A stretch of DNA of 64,000 bases from Bowmanella sp. JS7-9 (GCF_004329715.1 NZ_JXSY01000024.1:62001-126000); one strand, 5' to 3'; numbered from the stretch's first letter, positions 29,968-39,675 are shown. The notes: generated from the letters alone by a model not told the origin. Numbers and translations are program-made.

Positions 29968-30330
29968 ATGAAAAAGTCGTTCATCATAATGGTAGAGGTT
30001 GCAATACTCTATATGGTGTTGCGATCAGCTTTTGTGAGTTACATGCTGGAAGACATACACAGCACCCTGGCTGACTGGATGCTCGAAGTCGCAGAAATGC
30101 CCAAGCAAGAATCGTTAGCTGACGTCCGCCGTTCAATCGAGCCGGACGCCATGCAATTTAACGAAAATCAGATGCGTTATCTGAATGACGTCACGTCTGA
30201 TTCTCATCGGGCGATTCGCTTTCACCAGTTATATTGCGTCGAAGGCGATAAAAATCCCTATATCTACGGGCAGACACTTTACAAAATGTGTAGTGCACTT
30301 GGCCGTAATAAGACCAGATTACAATCCTGA
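29968..30330 (+). CDS. Small membrane-anchored protein, unknown function
   Basis: The 120-residue product has an N-terminal hydrophobic helix (about 5-27) acting as an uncleaved anchor or signal. A mostly charged soluble part with two cysteines (near residues 91 and 109) follows. A good AGGTGAG site precedes the ATG. I do not recognise a family. It lies between the ccoG promoter and the EPS ATPase gene, 63 bases upstream of the latter, in the same direction. A link to the EPS locus is possible but unsupported. Confidence 0.7.
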   Translation: MKKSFIIMVEVAILYMVLRSAFVSYMLEDIHSTLADWMLEVAEMPKQESLADVRRSIEPDAMQFNENQMRYLNDVTSDSHRAIRFHQLYCVEGDKNPYIYGQTLYKMCSALGRNKTRLQS

Positions 30331-30393
30331 GGCATTGCCCTATACGCGAGGGATCGCGTAAGCTACACATTCAGCGATAGGGATTCTCAGGCA

Positions 30394-31407
30394 ATGTACG
30401 AACAGTATTACGGGCTACACAGCAAACCTTTTCAATTGACGCCGGATCCGGCGTTTTTCTTCGCCAGTAAACTGCATAAGCGGGCATTGTCTTACTTAGA
30501 GTACGGGCTGGCACAAGCGGAAGGGTTTATCGTCATCACCGGCGGCATTGGCACGGGTAAAACCACCATCGCTAATAGCCTGCTCAATGATATCGATGAA
30601 CAGAACATCGTTGCCGCTCAGATTGTTACCCCCAAACTCTCGCCAGACGAGCTGGTGCGCATGGTCGCGCAAAAGTTCGGGATTAAAATCGCCGAACAAA
30701 CCAAAACTGAAACCCTGAATGCATTGGAAGAGTACTTAACCGGTTTACATAAGCAGGGCAAACGCGCCTTGCTATTGGTGGACGAGTCGCAAAACCTGCC
30801 ACTGGAAACCATTGAAGAACTGCGAATGTTGTCTAACTTCCAGGCCAAGGGTAAACCTTTGCTGCAAAGCTTCCTGTTAGGCCAGGATGAACTGCAGGAC
30901 ATTTTGCGTGCACCGAATATGGAGCAATTCCGCCAGCGTATCGTTGCGTCCTGCCATTTGTCTGCATTGAGTGAAGATGAATGTAAAAACTATATCGAAT
31001 ACCGCATGTATCATGCCGGCTGGAATGGCAATCCATTGTTCACGCCAGAGGCCTATGCCAAGATTTATGAATTCACCACGGGCATTCCTCGTCGGATCAA
31101 CACATTTGTCGATCGCGCCTTGTTGTATGGTTTTCTGGAAGAGCAACAAGAGTTAGATGCCGCCGCAATTGGTGAAGTGGCCAAAGAAGTGTCAGACGAA
31201 ATGTTCGTACAAAAAGATACGCCTGTGAAAGAAGCCGGCGTAGCTACCAGCGGTGATCTCAAGGACATTGATTACTATAAGGGAATGCTAATGGAGCTGG
31301 TCGATACACTCGACAATGCCCTACAACACAAGATTAAGCTAACCCGCTATATCGATAATCTGCTGCGCAAAAAATATAAGGCTTATATCCGGCTGAAATC
31401 GGACTAA
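30394..31407 (+). CDS. XrtA/PEP-CTERM locus secretion ATPase (ExeA/MshM-like)
   Basis: The 337-residue AAA+ ATPase begins MYEQYYGLHSKPFQLTPDP, the family signature. It has Walker A GGIGTGKTT (50-58), Walker B LLLVDESQNL and a downstream LSNFQAKGKPLLQ. The C-terminus is helical with a basic end. It matches the PEP-CTERM-locus ATPase subfamily of ExeA-like proteins, which is regularly found beside exosortase A EPS genes. It likely supplies energy or acts in assembly at the envelope; this is inference. It converges on the outer-membrane protein gene through a bidirectional terminator. Confidence 0.88.
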   Translation: MYEQYYGLHSKPFQLTPDPAFFFASKLHKRALSYLEYGLAQAEGFIVITGGIGTGKTTIANSLLNDIDEQNIVAAQIVTPKLSPDELVRMVAQKFGIKIAEQTKTETLNALEEYLTGLHKQGKRALLLVDESQNLPLETIEELRMLSNFQAKGKPLLQSFLLGQDELQDILRAPNMEQFRQRIVASCHLSALSEDECKNYIEYRMYHAGWNGNPLFTPEAYAKIYEFTTGIPRRINTFVDRALLYGFLEEQQELDAAAIGEVAKEVSDEMFVQKDTPVKEAGVATSGDLKDIDYYKGMLMELVDTLDNALQHKIKLTRYIDNLLRKKYKAYIRLKSD

Positions 31408-31416
31408 TTCGGACAC

Positions 31417-31446
31417 AAAAAAAGCAGCGATTATGCTGCTTTTTTC
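31417..31446. terminator. Bidirectional terminator between convergent EPS genes
   Basis: AAAAAAAGCAGC and GCTGCTTTTTT pair across a 6-base loop, with T tracts on both strands. Confidence 0.88.
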
Positions 31447-31462
31447 TTGTCTGATTTTACGC

Positions 31463-33088
31463 CTAAAACTGATACGTAATAGCAACTGATAATTTATTTT
31501 CACGCAGGGAATAAAATGCATTGTCTGCTGTTCTATCCAAAAAACGATAGTTCACTGCGAAATCAAGATGGCGACCTAATTGGCGCGTATGTCCAACTGC
31601 CAGACTAATACTTTCACCCTCTAGAATACCACCTTCACCCTGATCATCCCGCCATGTCAAACTTGCGTTAATGTTAGATGACTTATTTAAGCGATAACGC
31701 CAGAACAGATTCGCACTGTCAGTTTCTCGTAATCGATTAGTTTCAAGGTATAGAGTTTCACTATGGTTTAGCCCAAGTCCCAAATTGGACTTGGCGGTAA
31801 CATCCCACGCGAAGTTTGCGAAAGTTCTTTTGTTAAAGCGAACTTCTTCATTCACCTCAGCAATATTGTCTATGGTGTTAATCAGGAACTCTCCCGGCAA
31901 CGGCACATAGTCACCCTCGGCGCGATTACAATCAAACACCCCGGCTGCGTCGATCGGACAAACATAAACCGCTATATCTTGCTCAACACCCAAACGAGAG
32001 AATGTGGAAATATCTTCTTTATGACCAATGCTTGATGTAAGACTGCGATTTTCATGACGTATTGTCAGTGACTTCGCCGTGCCATAAAAACGCTTCCCAT
32101 AATCTGCTGCGACAGACGTCCGCTCGGAAAACGCCCAAGCCAAATCAACGCCCACGTAACTCTCTCGATCCTCGAGGCCAGCTCTGTCCGCACTGTTATA
32201 GGTCACGGCAATAAACTTCTTCGCTGAACGACGCCATTCAAGGCCCGCACCATAAGAGGTTTGATCACGATATTGCAGACCACCAAAGTTGGCATTAATG
32301 CCGTCCACATCATATTTTTCGTGTGAGCCTTGTACGCGCATAAATAGCTGCTGATAGAGGGGAGCAGAAAACTGAGCTGCAGCACTTACCGATTCATAAT
32401 CACTGTAGGCTTCACGTTGAATGTACGCCTGATTCGCGGACACCGCCCAAAAAACGCCCTGCGCGCCTGGCGCGGCTAGCTGAAGATAAGCCGCAACCGA
32501 TTTGTTATCAAAATTGGTGAAAAACGACTGTGTACCTTTGATTAAATCCGAGTTTGTCTCACCGTATCGAGCACCAAGGGTGCCAACTACGCTGCGGTTA
32601 TTCAGGATGAATTCGGTACCCGCCTGATACGTCGTTATCTCAGATAAACTATCGGTATTGAAATAGCGCCCGCCTAATGCATTGTCAAATGGATTGGTGG
32701 TGCGATAGTTGCGATTTGCTGACAGGGTTACCTTCCACCAGTGTAAAGGCTCCGCAATCAGGCTCGCTGAAAAATCCGTATAATGCTGATTATCGATGAC
32801 GGATTGGTCATCTGACCCTAACTGCGTATGGGAAACCACAAACGCCAGATCCAGTTTATTACCGTCTACGGTATACGCTACCGTGGGTGAAAGTTCGTAG
32901 GTAAGCGCCTCAAGCGTAGTACCGTCATCATACTTTCTCTCAGTAAACGTAATATCGGCGCCGGCACTAACTTTAATCTCACTAGTTGCAGCATCTGCAT
33001 TGACACTGACGGCCATCACCAGCGCGACATGCCATGCAAGTTTGTTGTGTAAGCGGCGCTTATTGGCCGCTTGCGTAGTAATGTCCAT
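31463..33088 (-). CDS. XrtA-associated outer-membrane beta-barrel protein
   Basis: The product has an N-terminal basic-hydrophobic signal (NKRRLHNKLAWHVALVMAVSVNADA). About 500 residues of alternating strands and loops follow, ending in SVAITYQF, an outer-membrane C-terminal signature with terminal Phe. It fits the PEP-CTERM system outer-membrane family (TIGR03016-type) thought to take part in EPS export or surface assembly. The start is uncertain: five in-frame ATGs lie in 33088-33118, all inside the repeated 3' end of the kinase gene. The last of these is used here, overlapping the kinase by 29 bases. It closes the leftward export operon. Confidence 0.85.
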   Translation of the reverse strand: MDITTQAANKRRLHNKLAWHVALVMAVSVNADAATSEIKVSAGADITFTERKYDDGTTLEALTYELSPTVAYTVDGNKLDLAFVVSHTQLGSDDQSVIDNQHYTDFSASLIAEPLHWWKVTLSANRNYRTTNPFDNALGGRYFNTDSLSEITTYQAGTEFILNNRSVVGTLGARYGETNSDLIKGTQSFFTNFDNKSVAAYLQLAAPGAQGVFWAVSANQAYIQREAYSDYESVSAAAQFSAPLYQQLFMRVQGSHEKYDVDGINANFGGLQYRDQTSYGAGLEWRRSAKKFIAVTYNSADRAGLEDRESYVGVDLAWAFSERTSVAADYGKRFYGTAKSLTIRHENRSLTSSIGHKEDISTFSRLGVEQDIAVYVCPIDAAGVFDCNRAEGDYVPLPGEFLINTIDNIAEVNEEVRFNKRTFANFAWDVTAKSNLGLGLNHSETLYLETNRLRETDSANLFWRYRLNKSSNINASLTWRDDQGEGGILEGESISLAVGHTRQLGRHLDFAVNYRFLDRTADNAFYSLRENKLSVAITYQF

Positions 33089-33965
33089 AGCCATAGCCAT
33101 ATCCATAGCCGTAACCACTCCCTGCCGAACGCTGTGACTTATTCACGATAAAGCCTTTTGCCATATCGGGATTAAGGTTTTGTACCGCAGCCTGAATTTC
33201 GGTGAGTTTGGTTTTGCCTTCTTCAACTACAATTACAGCCTGTCCGGCCAGGTTTGTCATAATCAGTGTTTCATTGATACCAAGCAGCGGCGGGCAATCA
33301 ATGATGACTACACGATCAGAATATCGATTTGCAAATTCAGTCACTGTTTGCAGCATCTTTTCGCTGGCCAATAGCTCAGTCGAGAGATGGTGTTTTTTAC
33401 CTGCAGGAATAATGCGCAACTTATCGATGTTGGTATGGTAAATCACCTCGCTCAAATCACTGACTTCTTCAAGCAGGTATTCCATCAGACCGTTCTCGTA
33501 CTCGGCACCCAAAGTACGCATGACATTTGGTTTAAGTACGTCAGCATCAACAAGTAATACTGTTTTATTTTGCTCAAGAGCGATACTCAGCGCTAAATTA
33601 ACTGCACTAAATGTTTTGCCTTCACCGGGGTTCGCACTCGATACCATTACGATATTGGCATTTTTCAATGTTTTAGACAGCGGTCCGAATGCGGTATCCA
33701 ATACTTTTCGCTTAATAGCACGAAACTCTTCGCTTAAATTGCTCCGACTATTTTCACTGGTAACGAAGCGAGTCGCATCAGTGAGGTCCAAATCTAAATA
33801 CAGATTTGAATCTCTGGGTGCAGAAGCGGCAACAGGCTGTTGTTTGTCCGCGGACGCTTCAACCGCAGGTACACTGTCTTTTATTTCTTCGCCCTGAGGT
33901 TTGTTCTCCGCAGATGCTTGTTGTTGAGCTTTCTGTCTGGATAACGCTCTTTCTATTGTGCTCAT
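33060..33965 (-). CDS. XrtA-associated bacterial tyrosine autokinase
   Basis: The 301-residue BY-kinase cytoplasmic module has Walker A SSANPGEGKTFSAVN (GEGKT 114-118), Walker A' VLLVDADVLKP (Asp140) and a later IIDCPPLLG. It has a Tyr-rich C-terminus, GYGYGYGYGYGHYY, the cluster that is autophosphorylated in trans. It pairs with the chain-length determinant next to it, which supplies the membrane part, to regulate polymer length and export. The tail is encoded by near-perfect GGNTAT hexamers, and the next gene's start lies inside them. It overlaps the chain-length gene by 4 bases. Confidence 0.92.
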   Translation of the reverse strand: MSTIERALSRQKAQQQASAENKPQGEEIKDSVPAVEASADKQQPVAASAPRDSNLYLDLDLTDATRFVTSENSRSNLSEEFRAIKRKVLDTAFGPLSKTLKNANIVMVSSANPGEGKTFSAVNLALSIALEQNKTVLLVDADVLKPNVMRTLGAEYENGLMEYLLEEVSDLSEVIYHTNIDKLRIIPAGKKHHLSTELLASEKMLQTVTEFANRYSDRVVIIDCPPLLGINETLIMTNLAGQAVIVVEEGKTKLTEIQAAVQNLNPDMAKGFIVNKSQRSAGSGYGYGYGYGYGHYYASGQ

Positions 33966-35569
33966 ATAAATCTCCCAATCAGCTCAAATGGCGTATATCC
34001 GTAGGATAGCTCCAAAACCATTATTGCGATGTAGGCCATCACTAACATCGAGCTCGTCACCGTAAAGATCATGACGTTCCGCTTGTGCGCCCTTTGCATG
34101 CGTGGTGCATCGAAGTGCGAAACTGCACCCAACACAGGGATATTAAATTGTTCAGTAATTTGACGAGTACTGAATACCACCGCGTTCAGCTGGCTGATGA
34201 TAAATGCCAAGGCTAAACCGGCTCCAAACCCTACGAACAGAACCAAGGTGTACAACAGCAGACGAGGAGGTCCACTTGGTTTACTTGGCAATAACGGCGG
34301 ATCTATGACGCGGAATTGCACGTCGTCGGTTGTGGCTTCCGCTTTTCTGGAAAGCTGTGCTGATTCGCGACGATTGAGTAACTCCTCGTAACGAGATTTT
34401 TTGATTCCATAGTCACGGTTAAGTGCCTGAAACTCGGCTTCAATCACGGGCACAAGGTTAATTTTATCCTGCAACTCATTAACCGAGGCCTGGAAATTAT
34501 CCACCCGTACTTTGGTAGACGCGATTTCACTCTCGATCCGAGCTACGTTTAACTTCAGCTGCTGATATACAGGGTTTTGATTCAAACCACCGAAAGAATT
34601 ATATGAACCCGTATCTTTCGCCACTTGGCTCATCTTACCCAGCAAATCATTTCGTTCACTTCTGAGATGTTCAATCAGACCACGGGTTTTCACCACATCA
34701 GGGTGTTGATCGGTATACTGAATCAACAGCTCGTCGAGTCTTGATTCCAATGCTGCAATACGGCTGTCATATTGAGTGGATACCCCAGACGATTGCACTC
34801 CAGTTTCAGGTTCTACTAACCCAAACACAGGCTCCTCGCCGGCCAACTGTGCTTTCGCTGAAACCAACTGAGACTCAAGTTCTTCTAATCTGAGCTGCGC
34901 TTGTTTCAGCTGGTCTCGTTGGTTTTGAAGATTGGTAAAATAGGCATCCGCGGTCGATGGCGCCCTTTCCATACGGCTTCGCTTAAATTCGGCTAAGCGT
35001 TGTTCTGCTTCCAACAACGCAACCTCATATTCAGCAATCTGTTTGTTCAAAAACTCCTCGGCTGTGTCACCATTTCGGCGAGACGACCCCAGGGAGTTTT
35101 CCACAAATTCGTTTAGGGTAATTTGCACGATTTTCTGCGATAACTGAGCGTTACCCGATTCGTAACTAATGGTGTAGATGTTTCGTTCACGAGTTGTTCG
35201 CAGCGACAGATTCGCCTTTAAACTACCCAAAATCTTATCGAACTCACCCTTAGTTTTTGCCTTGATATCGAGATCAGCCTCACGGGCAATTTTTTCCAGC
35301 GTAGGTCTGCTCAGCAGCGTGTCTGCAACCATTTTTACTTGGTTTTCTGGATTTGTATTAAAGGCGAGGCCTCGCAGCAGAGGCCGTAATAAGCTGTTTG
35401 TATCAACATACAAGCGCGCGCTGGATTCATATTGATCCGGCATGGATGCCACACCCATCCATCCGATAGGACAAATCAACCAGGAAGAAATAAGCACGTA
35501 CCGCTTCTTGATCCAAATTCCTTTTAGATAGGTCGTTACCTGATCCAGTACCTGCTGAATTCCCATCAT
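33962..35569 (-). CDS. XrtA-system polysaccharide chain-length determinant (Wzz-like)
   Basis: The 535-residue inner-membrane protein has an N-terminal helix (about 25-45), a long periplasmic coiled-coil region (about 150-400) with many Leu/Glu/Arg heptads, and a C-terminal membrane helix at about residue 430-455. A second hydrophobic stretch lies near the end (about 500-520). The PPLLPSKPSGPP segment before the C-terminal helix is typical of Wzz-type co-polymerases. It sets the EPS chain length together with the tyrosine kinase downstream. ATG at 35569 or 35566 are both possible starts after AGGAAG. Confidence 0.92.
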   Translation of the reverse strand: MMGIQQVLDQVTTYLKGIWIKKRYVLISSWLICPIGWMGVASMPDQYESSARLYVDTNSLLRPLLRGLAFNTNPENQVKMVADTLLSRPTLEKIAREADLDIKAKTKGEFDKILGSLKANLSLRTTRERNIYTISYESGNAQLSQKIVQITLNEFVENSLGSSRRNGDTAEEFLNKQIAEYEVALLEAEQRLAEFKRSRMERAPSTADAYFTNLQNQRDQLKQAQLRLEELESQLVSAKAQLAGEEPVFGLVEPETGVQSSGVSTQYDSRIAALESRLDELLIQYTDQHPDVVKTRGLIEHLRSERNDLLGKMSQVAKDTGSYNSFGGLNQNPVYQQLKLNVARIESEIASTKVRVDNFQASVNELQDKINLVPVIEAEFQALNRDYGIKKSRYEELLNRRESAQLSRKAEATTDDVQFRVIDPPLLPSKPSGPPRLLLYTLVLFVGFGAGLALAFIISQLNAVVFSTRQITEQFNIPVLGAVSHFDAPRMQRAHKRNVMIFTVTSSMLVMAYIAIMVLELSYGYTPFELIGRFI

Positions 35570-35588
35570 AACTGCTACTACTTCCTAA

Positions 35589-36218
35589 CTAAAACCAAGC
35601 CTCTGGGATAATCAGAATGTCGCCTGGCAAAATATCTACGTTTGCGCTGATGTCGCCATCTTTCACTAACGAACCTAAGCGCACAGTGTACTCTTTTTGC
35701 ACACCATCCACCACGCGAATTAATTTCGCATCATTGCCGTCAGCAAACTCCGTCAGACCGCCAACCTGGATCATTAAATCAAGCAAAGTCATATCTTCAC
35801 GATAGTTCACTGCCATCGGGTTGGTGGCTTCGCCCACGACTCTGACCTGCTGACCGAATGGGCCAACGAAATTACCCACACTTACCGTTACAATTGGGTC
35901 CCGAATATACTTAGACAGGATTTTTTCCATCTCCCGTGCGACCATGGTGGGAGTTTTCCCTGTCACTGAGACGTCCTCTACCAGAGAGGTGGTAATTTTG
36001 CCGTCAGGTCTGACCTGAAAATTTCCGGACACCTCAGGATTTCGCCAAACAAAAATGTTCAGGGAGTCTCCCGGGCCGATTAGGTAATTGTAATCATCGA
36101 CATTGCTTGTCATCGATGCGCGAACAGTTGCCTGTGGCAACGAGTTAGACTGACATCCTGCCAAGCCAATAACCGCGAAAAACAATCCAACAACAGGTGT
36201 TATTTTTATTTTCATCAT
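35589..36218 (-). CDS. XrtA-system polysaccharide export lipoprotein (Wza-like)
   Basis: From the ATG at 36218 the 209-residue product has a lipobox (VIGLAGC), then a Poly_export domain (about 45-125) with DYNYLIGPGDSLNIFVWRNPEVS. One SLBB domain follows (RVVGEATNPMAVNYREDMTLLDLMIQVGG). It should form the outer-membrane EPS channel. It is short compared with Wza because it has a single SLBB domain, as is normal for XrtA-system exporters. The longer frame start at 36287 would place non-signal sequence before the lipobox. It heads the leftward arm, divergent from the priming glycosyltransferase. Confidence 0.92.
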   Translation of the reverse strand: MMKIKITPVVGLFFAVIGLAGCQSNSLPQATVRASMTSNVDDYNYLIGPGDSLNIFVWRNPEVSGNFQVRPDGKITTSLVEDVSVTGKTPTMVAREMEKILSKYIRDPIVTVSVGNFVGPFGQQVRVVGEATNPMAVNYREDMTLLDLMIQVGGLTEFADGNDAKLIRVVDGVQKEYTVRLGSLVKDGDISANVDILPGDILIIPEAWF

Positions 36219-36385
36219 GTACAGTTCCACTTGCGCCACAGTAACGATATTCGCTAGTTTTATCAGATTACGCTTTAGAAGCAACAAAAACTAAATTTAA
36301 ATTCTGGTAATTCTAAAAGTTTCAAGCTGTTACGTTTAAATTAAAAAATAACATTAAATAAAGCAGTCATTTACACGAGATCAGA

Positions 36386-37792
36386 ATGAGCCCGGGGAAA
36401 GGAAAACAGGTCAAACGCTCCAATATATTGGTTATTTTTGAGGCGGTTCTGATCGCCTACTGTGCCCATCTAGCCAATTGGATCCTTAAACAATCCGTCA
36501 ATATTCAGCCGGTTGAAGATGTCGTCATGGCGCTCAACATAGGCTTAATCGTGGTTTTCACACAACTCGCGGCTTTGTCAGTTGGTTTATATGAACCGAA
36601 GTTACGTGAGACTTATCGAGGCGTAGTACGACGAATTTTCGTCAGTGTCGCCATTGCCTACTTTGTTATGGAAGTGCTCACTGGCGCAATCTTTAGCGGC
36701 ATTTCAATCCATCCTTATTACCTGCCTTTAACCTCTGGGTTGATTATTTTCACCTTGTGCCTGTTTCGATACTTTTCAAACAAAATGGGCGCATTGGGAC
36801 TGGGCAAAAGCCGGATAATCGTAATTGGTGCCGGCGAGCGCGCATCAATCATAGAGCGTCGCATGCGCCGTGATGTTGACCGTCAAGGTTTTGAGCTGGT
36901 CGGCTTTATTCCCATCCCCGGGGACAATCGTGAACACGGCATCAAAAACGAAGAAATCATTAATGTTCCGATCGATGAAACGTTCCGACAGTTTCTTGCC
37001 GAAAATGAAATTGAAGAAATTGTCATCGCCTGCGATCAGCGTCGCGGAACTTTGCCCATCGATATCTTATTTGATTGCCGCATTCGTGGTATCGATATCG
37101 TCGACATTCTCGATTTTATGGAGAGGGAGTCAGGACAGATCGCAGTTAACATGATATATCCGAGTTGGGTCATTTACTCAAATGGCTTCCACACGCATAA
37201 CTACCTGCGCGACGCCCTCAACTTCGGCATCAACGCATTCCTGGCGTTTATCATTTTGCTGTTTACCTGGCCGTTAATGCTATTTGCAGTTCTCGGCATC
37301 TGGATAGAAGAAGGCATTAAAGCACCATTGTTATACAGCCAGGACCGTATCGGCTTAAATGGCAAAGTATTCCGTATTTTCAAATTCCGCAGCATGCGCA
37401 CTGACGCCGAAAAAGACGGTGCTAAATGGGCAACGAAGAACGATTCTCGGGTAACTCGCATCGGCAATATTCTGCGTAAATACCGGATTGATGAATTACC
37501 GCAACTATGGAACGTATTGCGCGGTGACATGGCGTTTATCGGTCCTCGCCCGGAGCGTCCGGAATTTGTGGAACAATTGATCCGGGAAATCCCATATTAC
37601 AACCAGCGCCATAACGTGCGACCTGGTCTGGCAGGTTGGGCGCAGTTGAATTATCCCTACGGCGCGAGTATTGAAGACTCGATGGAGAAGCTTAAATTTG
37701 ACCTGTATTACGTCAAACACCAGAGCTTCCTGCTGGATATTCTGATTCTTATCCGTACCGTAGAAGTCGTATTGTTTGGAAAAGGCCGATGA
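36386..37792 (+). CDS. XrtA-system priming sugar-phosphate transferase
   Basis: The 468-residue protein has four N-terminal membrane helices and a nucleotide-binding-like middle domain with GAGERASIIERR (about 155-250). A membrane helix follows near residue 285, then the bacterial sugar transferase domain with KFRSMRTDAEKDG and WNVLRGDMAFIGPRPERPEFV. It should start EPS subunits by moving a sugar phosphate to undecaprenyl phosphate. It fits the TIGR03013-type PEP-CTERM subfamily. It begins the rightward arm and overlaps the deacetylase gene by 4 bases. Confidence 0.93.
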   Translation: MSPGKGKQVKRSNILVIFEAVLIAYCAHLANWILKQSVNIQPVEDVVMALNIGLIVVFTQLAALSVGLYEPKLRETYRGVVRRIFVSVAIAYFVMEVLTGAIFSGISIHPYYLPLTSGLIIFTLCLFRYFSNKMGALGLGKSRIIVIGAGERASIIERRMRRDVDRQGFELVGFIPIPGDNREHGIKNEEIINVPIDETFRQFLAENEIEEIVIACDQRRGTLPIDILFDCRIRGIDIVDILDFMERESGQIAVNMIYPSWVIYSNGFHTHNYLRDALNFGINAFLAFIILLFTWPLMLFAVLGIWIEEGIKAPLLYSQDRIGLNGKVFRIFKFRSMRTDAEKDGAKWATKNDSRVTRIGNILRKYRIDELPQLWNVLRGDMAFIGPRPERPEFVEQLIREIPYYNQRHNVRPGLAGWAQLNYPYGASIEDSMEKLKFDLYYVKHQSFLLDILILIRTVEVVLFGKGR

Positions 37793-38634
37793 GTACAAAG
37801 TTATCCCCCACCATCAATGCGATGACGGTAGATGTAGAGGACTTTTTCCAGGTTTCCGCATGGGATGGTGTCATCAACCCAAATGATTGGCAGCAATACA
37901 CACCTCGTGTTGCGGAAAATACTCGAAAGCTGCTTGACCTGTTTGATAAATATCAGGTGAAGGCAACGTTTTTTACGCTTGGCTGGGTGGCCGAACGCTT
38001 TCCAGAATTGATCAGGGACATCGACAAACGCGGGCACGAAGTGGCAAGTCACGGCTACGCACACCGGCGCGCGTCTTCGCAAACTCAGGAAGAATTTTAC
38101 GCCGATGTAAAACGTTCCAAAGATCATTTAGAAAACTTGCTCGGCAAAGCGATTATTGGCTATAGAGCACCTAGCTTTTCGATTGGCTACACCAATGAAT
38201 GGGCGTTTCAGACTTTGGTAGACCTGGGTTTTAAATACAGTTCAAGCACTTACCCAGTTAAGCACGATTTATATGGTACGCCTGAATGGCCCAGATTCGC
38301 CTATAATCGCCCGGAAGGTATCACCGAGATCCCAATTCCTACCTATAAGTGGCTTGGCAAACAAATCGCCATAGGTGGTGGTGGTTATTTCCGCCTTTAT
38401 CCCTACGGTTTATCACGCCATTTAATTCAACGTTATCTGAAGGCAGAGAGCCAACCATATTCATTTTATTTCCACCCTTGGGAAATCGACCCGGAACAGC
38501 CAAAGGTAGAAGGCGGCTCCTGGAAGTCCAACTTCCGTCATTATGTAAATTTGGATAAAACCTTTGATAAGCTGGAAAAACTGCTGCAAGACTTTCATTG
38601 GTCAACCATGCAGGACGTGTATGGAGTAAGCTAA
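37789..38634 (+). CDS. XrtA-system polysaccharide deacetylase
   Basis: The 281-residue NodB-fold enzyme begins NAMTVDVEDFFQVSAWDG, which is diagnostic of the PEP-CTERM deacetylase group. It has Asp15/Asp18, His88 and His92 of the metal site in EVASHGYAHRR, and GYRAPSFSIG. It is expected to remove N- or O-acetyl groups from the EPS. It overlaps the priming transferase gene, and the FemAB gene's GTG follows its stop codon with no gap. Confidence 0.93.
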   Translation: MSTKLSPTINAMTVDVEDFFQVSAWDGVINPNDWQQYTPRVAENTRKLLDLFDKYQVKATFFTLGWVAERFPELIRDIDKRGHEVASHGYAHRRASSQTQEEFYADVKRSKDHLENLLGKAIIGYRAPSFSIGYTNEWAFQTLVDLGFKYSSSTYPVKHDLYGTPEWPRFAYNRPEGITEIPIPTYKWLGKQIAIGGGGYFRLYPYGLSRHLIQRYLKAESQPYSFYFHPWEIDPEQPKVEGGSWKSNFRHYVNLDKTFDKLEKLLQDFHWSTMQDVYGVS

Positions 38635-39675
38635 GTGTCTGAATTGGTTATTAAAACGTTAGGTCAGGATAAGACTGAACAGCAAAAGTGGGACGCGTTT
38701 GTTGACCAATGTCAGCTCGGCACCTTCTTCCACCTTAGTGGTTGGAAAACCGTCATTGAAAAAAGTTACGGACATACCTGCCATTTTCTTTATGCCAATC
38801 AAGACGAGCGGATAGTCGGTGTGCTGCCTTTGGCACATCAAAAAAGCATCCTATTTGGTAACGCTCTGATTTCATTGCCTTTTTGTGTGTATGGCGGTGC
38901 CGCTAGCGATGACCCTGATGTGATGAACGCCCTTGAAGATGCGGCCATAGAATTGGCGCAGAAGTTGGGCGTGGATTATCTGGAAATGCGTTACCCGTTT
39001 GGACGACAAAACCGGTTAAGCGAGCGCTGCGCACATTCGACCTTTGGCTGCGACCTCGGCGATGATGACGCTGCGATTCTTGCCGGTGTGAAAAAGAATG
39101 AGCGTGCTGTTATCCGTCATTCGTTGAACAACGGTTTGGAATACACCGTAAGTGGTGATGTGAAAGAATGTTATGAAATTTACTCGGAGAGTGTACGAAA
39201 TCTTGGCACCCCGGTGTTCCCCAAGCATTATTTCAGTACATTAAAAGACGTTTTCGGTGAGCGCTGCGAAGTGCTCACAGTAACCAAAGAGGGAAAGTCA
39301 GTCTCTTCGGTACTGAGCTTTTACTACAAAAATGAAGTCTTGCCATATTACGGCGGAGGTACCCCACAGGCGCGCGAGTTAAAAAGTAATGACTTTATGT
39401 ATTATCAACTCATGTGCCACGCCCGCAATGATCGTGCGTGTCATCGATATGACTTTGGTCGCAGTAAAAACGACTCCGGCGCGTTTAAGTACAAAAAAAA
39501 CTGGGGTATGGCCCCTGTACCGCTTCACTACCAGTTCTATCTGGTTAAAGCGGAGGCTTTACCCAATCTCAGCCCGAATAATCCCAAATATCAACTCTTT
39601 ATTCAGATGTGGAAACGACTTCCCATTTGGTTAAGTCGTTTAATGGGGCCTTTTCTGTCTAAATATCTGGGGTAG
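38635..39675 (+). CDS. FemAB-family XrtA-associated protein
   Basis: The 346-residue protein consists of a double GNAT-like fold of the FemAB type, with IVGVLPLAHQKS, the VDYLEMRYPFG region, KHYFSTLKDVFGERCEVLTV and YDFGRSKNDSGAFKYKKNWG. The last of these is a signature of the PEP-CTERM FemAB subfamily. FemAB proteins transfer aminoacyl groups; the substrate here is unknown, perhaps an amino sugar in the EPS. The start is GTG directly after the deacetylase stop codon. Confidence 0.9.
   Translation: MSELVIKTLGQDKTEQQKWDAFVDQCQLGTFFHLSGWKTVIEKSYGHTCHFLYANQDERIVGVLPLAHQKSILFGNALISLPFCVYGGAASDDPDVMNALEDAAIELAQKLGVDYLEMRYPFGRQNRLSERCAHSTFGCDLGDDDAAILAGVKKNERAVIRHSLNNGLEYTVSGDVKECYEIYSESVRNLGTPVFPKHYFSTLKDVFGERCEVLTVTKEGKSVSSVLSFYYKNEVLPYYGGGTPQARELKSNDFMYYQLMCHARNDRACHRYDFGRSKNDSGAFKYKKNWGMAPVPLHYQFYLVKAEALPNLSPNNPKYQLFIQMWKRLPIWLSRLMGPFLSKYLG

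Noticed and set aside
33060-33118. The hexamer repeats as a CRISPR-like or other DNA repeat array
   Set aside because: They are in-frame codons for the Gly-Tyr tail of the kinase, which is a known feature of BY-kinases; there are no spacers.
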